Source: ELB16-189 sp018266435 (GTDB taxonomy: Bacteria > Bacteroidota > Bacteroidia > Cytophagales > Cyclobacteriaceae). Taken from it: a DNA stretch of 64,000 nt. The stretch spans positions 2,294,001-2,358,000 of the forward strand of contig CP126125.1 in assembly GCA_030123525.1 (NCBI GenBank), written 5' to 3'. The translations under genes and the position numbers were made by a program. Below, one piece after another: positions 60,380-64,000 of this stretch; positions within the stretch are counted from its first letter, which is position 1; each line of letters starts with the position of its first letter. Under the pieces are notes generated by a model. The model made no database searches and was not told where the DNA came from. It saw only the letters and a list, made by a program, of their open reading frames with translations.

Positions 60380-63103
60380 TCAATATCCCAACCACGAGTC
60401 GCTGAAGCTGCGCGTGCGGTTCAGCTTCAGGTCTTTTAGTAACGATGACTTGATGCCTATATTAAAGGTGTACGATTGAAATTTTCCGAAAGGGGTCCAG
60501 TTTACCGACATCTGCCAGCAGTGCAAGTCGCGGTTGAGGCTGATGTTGGTTTGAGTAAATTGATTTCCCACAAAGTCGTACCCTGAGTTGTAAGTAATTT
60601 TCCACTTAGTGCTTAAACTAAAATCTCCGGAAAAGCGCAGCGCCTGTGTAATAGTGGGTGAAGAATTGGGATTGGAGTTGCTGTATCCCAGGTTATAACT
60701 TAGTCGCACGTTCCATGGAATAGTAAAATCAACATACGTGTCGGGATGTTGCAATAAATAATCTTTGTCTGCTTGAGAAGCATTGGATTTGGAAATTTTG
60801 TCGCGGGTTTCGTTGTCTTTTTTCTGCCCTTTTGAATTGAGGTTGGTGCTAAAAGCAAGTGTTGCCGTAGTAATTCGACCCAAGCCTCCGGCCTGCCAGG
60901 CGTACTGATTTACCCGGATAATGGTGTAGGTAGGCTGATCTAATGCATTTACTCCGTTTCTGAATTTTTTGTATTGATAAGGGTCTAACGATCCGCTCAG
61001 GTTAATATTGATTTTATTATTCATCACGTTGGTGTTGGCGCTGATACCGAAGGGCGAAAGCTTCATGGAGTCGGCCAGAAAATTGTAGCTTGAGGAGATG
61101 GATAAATTATTCAGCAGCGATACCTTACGGTCAACCGTGTCTTTCTCGTTTCGTACTTTCATTTCCACGGCATTACCGATACCGAATGTCATCGATTCAT
61201 TTTTTCCGGTAGGGGCCGTTCCATAAGTATACCCCTCATGAATGGAGTGAAGGGCGATATAAGGCCGGCCATTGGCATCAGTCAAACCCAACCGCTGGTA
61301 GTACCCATACTTGGGATCTGAGAAATCAGGCGCATAGCTGAATCCAATGCTTGGGTTCATGACGTGGCGAATGGCCCGGATGCGTGCATTTTTATTTTTG
61401 GCCAGGTACATTCCATAGATACGGGTGTTTACACTGAACGAAAGGTTGTAAAATGATTCGCGGCTGAATTGATGAATGGTATCAATTTTAACAGCCTGTG
61501 AGCCGAGGGAAAGTGGTGCTGTGGGTGCTGTGCCCCACACAAGCCGGCTGAAATACCAAAGTTCATTGTAGTTGAGTTGGGCAGTACCTGTGAGAAATTT
61601 CAATACTTTAAACGAAGTCTGAAGAGGCAGCACATGTTTTATTCCCTGGTTTCCGTTTTTAATGTAGGTATTGAGTGTTTGAAGGTTGAATACACCAATA
61701 CTGTCGGTCGTAGTTCCGTTGGTTTTTTTAATCAAGCCCAAATCATTGTTGATCTGGTTCACTCCGTTCATCGTGTATTTGAACTGAAAATTTTGGAGAA
61801 TTCGCGACTGTGATTTTTTGAAGGGATATATGTTGTTTACGTTGAAACTCACATCGGGAAGCGAGAGGTCCAGCCTGCGTGATTTAAAGTCTTGATTGTG
61901 TCTCAGGTTAAAGCCAAGGGCAAAGGGTGTGCCCGGAAATGATTTGGAAATGGAAACGTTTGAACTGGCCTTTTGCTGCGAATTGCTGTTCATCATGGCC
62001 GTGGTGTTGGTCGGGCCTATGCCGTAGTAATTGTTGGCATTGTTGCTGTTGGTAGCCAGGTTTACCGATGAGGTAAATCTGAATGAGCCCTTTGTCTTGG
62101 GTGCATGGCTCCACTGCAAACTGAAATCCTTTTGCACATTGGGGCTTTCAATCTGCTGAGTATAAACGTTGTTATTGTATGAAAAATTGAGTGTGCCACT
62201 ATAACGGTACCGGCTGATGTAGTTGGTATTGATGTACAAACCGGTTGAGCCCTTAGAATAAAGATCGGCCGTGAGACTTAATTTAATATAGTCGTTGATA
62301 TCAAAATAATATCCACCCCGTTTTAAGAAAAATCCCCTGATCTGCTCTTCGCCATAGACTGGCACGATAATGCCTGAAGCACTTTTCCGTTGCGAAGGAA
62401 AAATACCGAAAGCAAACCCCAACGGAGTAGGCACATGGTTGAACTCCATGTAAAAAGGCCCGGAAACAATTTTATCTCCGGGAATAGCCTTTGCTTTGGT
62501 TGAAATAATTCGGAAGTGCGGGTCGGCCAAGTCGCAGGTGGTGTACGCATTTCCCCGTGTCAGTAAATCGTTTTTAGAGTTTTTGTAAACCGACTCGCCA
62601 TGCATAAACCCTTCGCCCTGCTTGGTCACCACTTCGGTAATTTTTGCTTTCTTGGTTTTGAAATTATAAATCATGCCGCGAGTTTCATACGTTTCTTGCC
62701 CATCCTTAAAAATTGGGAAGCCGATCATTCTTCCCGTTGAGTCGGGCACACCGTTAGCCGTGATGATTGATTTGTCATAGTCGATGGTAATCAATTCGGC
62801 ATCCATATTCATTTGCCCATAGGTAACCTTAGCATTACCGTATAAGTGAATGATTTTTTTACCCATTTCAGAGATAATCGAGTCCTCGGCCGAATACACA
62901 ATGGTATTTTCAATATCCCCTTTTTGCGTGGTTTTAGTCGTATCTTTTTTTACTTTGGCTGTATCGCGCAAAGCCGATTTTGAAGAAAAAGAGTCGCTAT
63001 TAGTTGGTTGCGTACCGGGTTTTGGGGTGGGTTTTTTCTGCGAATAACCCTCAATACTAAACATCATGGCGGCAATGAAGAGAAGAACAGCGCGAAACAC
63101 CAT
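60380..63103 (-). CDS. lptD: LPS-assembly protein LptD (Bacteroidota type)
   Basis: A 907-residue outer-membrane beta-barrel that inserts LPS in the outer leaflet. The start MVFRAVLLFIAAMMFSIEGYS at 63103 is a signal peptide. The frame is open another 79 codons upstream but runs over the amidase gene. The Pro/Lys/Ser-rich linker leads to an OstA-like jellyroll (HLYGNAKVTYGQMNMDAELITI, SIITANGVPDSTG) and the barrel, ending FRNTRSFSDSWLGY-like (LNRTRSFSDSWLGY). No LptE is near. It is divergent from the amidase. Confidence 0.92.
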   Translation of the reverse strand: MVFRAVLLFIAAMMFSIEGYSQKKPTPKPGTQPTNSDSFSSKSALRDTAKVKKDTTKTTQKGDIENTIVYSAEDSIISEMGKKIIHLYGNAKVTYGQMNMDAELITIDYDKSIITANGVPDSTGRMIGFPIFKDGQETYETRGMIYNFKTKKAKITEVVTKQGEGFMHGESVYKNSKNDLLTRGNAYTTCDLADPHFRIISTKAKAIPGDKIVSGPFYMEFNHVPTPLGFAFGIFPSQRKSASGIIVPVYGEEQIRGFFLKRGGYYFDINDYIKLSLTADLYSKGSTGLYINTNYISRYRYSGTLNFSYNNNVYTQQIESPNVQKDFSLQWSHAPKTKGSFRFTSSVNLATNSNNANNYYGIGPTNTTAMMNSNSQQKASSNVSISKSFPGTPFALGFNLRHNQDFKSRRLDLSLPDVSFNVNNIYPFKKSQSRILQNFQFKYTMNGVNQINNDLGLIKKTNGTTTDSIGVFNLQTLNTYIKNGNQGIKHVLPLQTSFKVLKFLTGTAQLNYNELWYFSRLVWGTAPTAPLSLGSQAVKIDTIHQFSRESFYNLSFSVNTRIYGMYLAKNKNARIRAIRHVMNPSIGFSYAPDFSDPKYGYYQRLGLTDANGRPYIALHSIHEGYTYGTAPTGKNESMTFGIGNAVEMKVRNEKDTVDRKVSLLNNLSISSSYNFLADSMKLSPFGISANTNVMNNKININLSGSLDPYQYKKFRNGVNALDQPTYTIIRVNQYAWQAGGLGRITTATLAFSTNLNSKGQKKDNETRDKISKSNASQADKDYLLQHPDTYVDFTIPWNVRLSYNLGYSNSNPNSSPTITQALRFSGDFSLSTKWKITYNSGYDFVGNQFTQTNISLNRDLHCWQMSVNWTPFGKFQSYTFNIGIKSSLLKDLKLNRTRSFSDSWLGY

Positions 63104-63230
63104 GCCTTTGCTTAGAGTCTGAATTGTCGAGTATTTATCATTTTGTGAAAAATTCACAACTTTGTGTAAAGTTATTTTAATTCTGTCACTCATCGATACG
63201 TTCATCCGGAATATCCCATTAAAGGCCTTT

Positions 63231-64000
63231 TTGTTAGCAATAACCTTGCTAAACTCTTCTGCTACCTTTTTGGTAAGCGGAACTAAGGTTGCCACGGTAG
63301 TAATTGACCCCGGGCATGGAGGCCGCGACCCCGGCAACATGGGTAAAAAATCGAAGGAAAAAGATATTGCTCTTAAGATTTCATTGAAGTTTGGTGCTTA
63401 CATTGAAAAAAATCACCCGGATGTGAAAGTGATTTATACCCGAAAAGATGATCGCTATGTAGACCTGGACGAGCGGGCGGTACTGGCCAATAAAGTAAAA
63501 GCCGATTTGTTCATCTGTATTCATTGCAATTCGGAAGGCGGCAATAGCGCCTATGGCACCGAAACGTTTGTGATGGGGCTTTCGAAAGACCAACGCAATT
63601 TTGAAGTAGCTAAACGCGAAAACTCGGTTATGCTGATGGATGAAAACCAAGAGCGCTACGAAGGGTTTGACCCCGGCAGCCCGGAGTCATACATTCTTTT
63701 TACACTCAACCAAAGCGCTTTTCAGGAGAGCAGCCTGAGGTTTGCACAAAAAATTGAAGACCAACTAAAGAAAAAAGTAGGCCGCTACAGCCGGGGTGTG
63801 AAGCAAGCTGGATTTTGGGTACTTTGGCGTACTGCCATGCCAAGCGTACTGGTAGAAACCGGATTTTTATCCAATGCTAAAGAAGAGAGTTATCTGATCA
63901 CAGAAAATGGACAAGATATGATTGCGGCTGGTATTTACCGGGCGTTCAAAGAATATAAAACTGAAATAGAATCGATCAACCCTAAAGACAACGACCAATG
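63231..64000 (+). CDS. N-acetylmuramoyl-L-alanine amidase, right part cut by window end
   Basis: Zinc amidase (Amidase_3) that cleaves the peptide from peptidoglycan in the periplasm. VVIDPGHGGRDPGNMG holds the first zinc His, DLDERAVLANKVKADLFICIHCN the conserved His and Asn, and PSVLVETGFLSN the catalytic Glu. The frame runs past base 64000. No ATG is in frame upstream of the domain. I take the TTG at 63231, which has AAAGG 5 bp before it and gives a hydrophobic leader, but other TTG codons (63162, 63246) are possible, so the start is uncertain. Confidence 0.88.
   Translation, partial: MLAITLLNSSATFLVSGTKVATVVIDPGHGGRDPGNMGKKSKEKDIALKISLKFGAYIEKNHPDVKVIYTRKDDRYVDLDERAVLANKVKADLFICIHCNSEGGNSAYGTETFVMGLSKDQRNFEVAKRENSVMLMDENQERYEGFDPGSPESYILFTLNQSAFQESSLRFAQKIEDQLKKKVGRYSRGVKQAGFWVLWRTAMPSVLVETGFLSNAKEESYLITENGQDMIAAGIYRAFKEYKTEIESINPKDNDQ

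Noticed and set aside
63104..63340. 79-codon N-terminal extension of LptD
   Set aside because: It overlaps the amidase zinc motif and lacks a signal peptide; the M at 63103 starts a proper signal peptide.
63381..63650. 89-codon minus-strand frame at the right end
   Set aside because: Antisense to the amidase catalytic domain, whose motifs are unmistakable.

Overview
The window looks like a chromosome segment of a Bacteroidota bacterium, most likely of the order Cytophagales. The evidence is a SusC/SusD outer-membrane pair, a very large repeat protein with a C-terminal type IX secretion (T9SS) sorting domain, a Bacteroidota-type LptD, a GldL-like membrane protein, many lipoprotein signals, and TAnnTTTG-type -7 promoter boxes in place of E. 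coli-like promoters. Gene density is high, with short or overlapping junctions. I saw no rRNA, tRNA, CRISPR array, transposase or integrase. One identification (ispE) is cut by the left edge and one (a cell-wall amidase) by the right edge.

Layout. 1-3.4 kb: ispE tail, then a minus-strand tgt / LptF-LptG permease / EamA exporter operon. 3.4-7.8 kb: glycosyltransferase and ECF sigma factor (overlapping), GldL-like protein, a Tat-signal HisC-like aminotransferase and a lipoprotein aldose epimerase. 7.9-11.5 kb: 5-oxoprolinase operon pxpB-pxpC-pxpA plus an NRAMP-like permease that lacks the metal motifs. 11.5-16.4 kb: a 1330-residue SF1 helicase and a helix-hairpin-helix protein. 16.5-20.8 kb: a four-gene amidoligase operon (RMND1-like, C39-like peptidase, RimK-type ATP-grasp, GCS2). 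21-24.4 kb: S1/P1 nuclease, a two-TM protein, cyclophilin, cobalamin adenosyltransferase and an ABC ATPase. 24.6-31.1 kb: the T9SS repeat protein. 31-35 kb: NUDIX hydrolase, RNase HII, amidohydrolase and methyltransferase. 35-40.6 kb: a SusC gene broken by one in-frame TAG, SusD and a third lipoprotein, ending in a strong terminator. 40.7-46.1 kb: polyprenyl synthase, MscS, CorA, a small YbjN-like protein and a divergent gamma-glutamyltransferase. 46.1-49.5 kb: an AT-richer block that looks acquired (pentapeptide-repeat and GyrI-like pair, AraC regulator, esterase, muconolactone-isomerase-like protein). 49.5-64 kb: luciferase-like monooxygenase, MsrB, M42 aminopeptidase, two YfiR-like proteins with a PAS histidine kinase, aroA, aroB, proline dehydrogenase, lysS, LptD and the amidase.

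How the genes fit together. Glutamate, 5-oxoproline and gamma-glutamyl chemistry recurs (PxpABC with a putative permease, GCS2 plus RimK ligases, GGT-like hydrolase, proline dehydrogenase). Envelope biogenesis recurs too (LptF/G, LptD, amidase, polyprenyl synthase, MscS). The less ordinary candidates are the amidoligase/peptidase/RMND1 operon, the overlapping pair of gyrase-modulator-family genes in the AT-rich block, the NRAMP-like permease without metal ligands, a TGT without its zinc cysteines, and the interrupted SusC. All calls come from reading sequence and recalled family knowledge. No database search was run.
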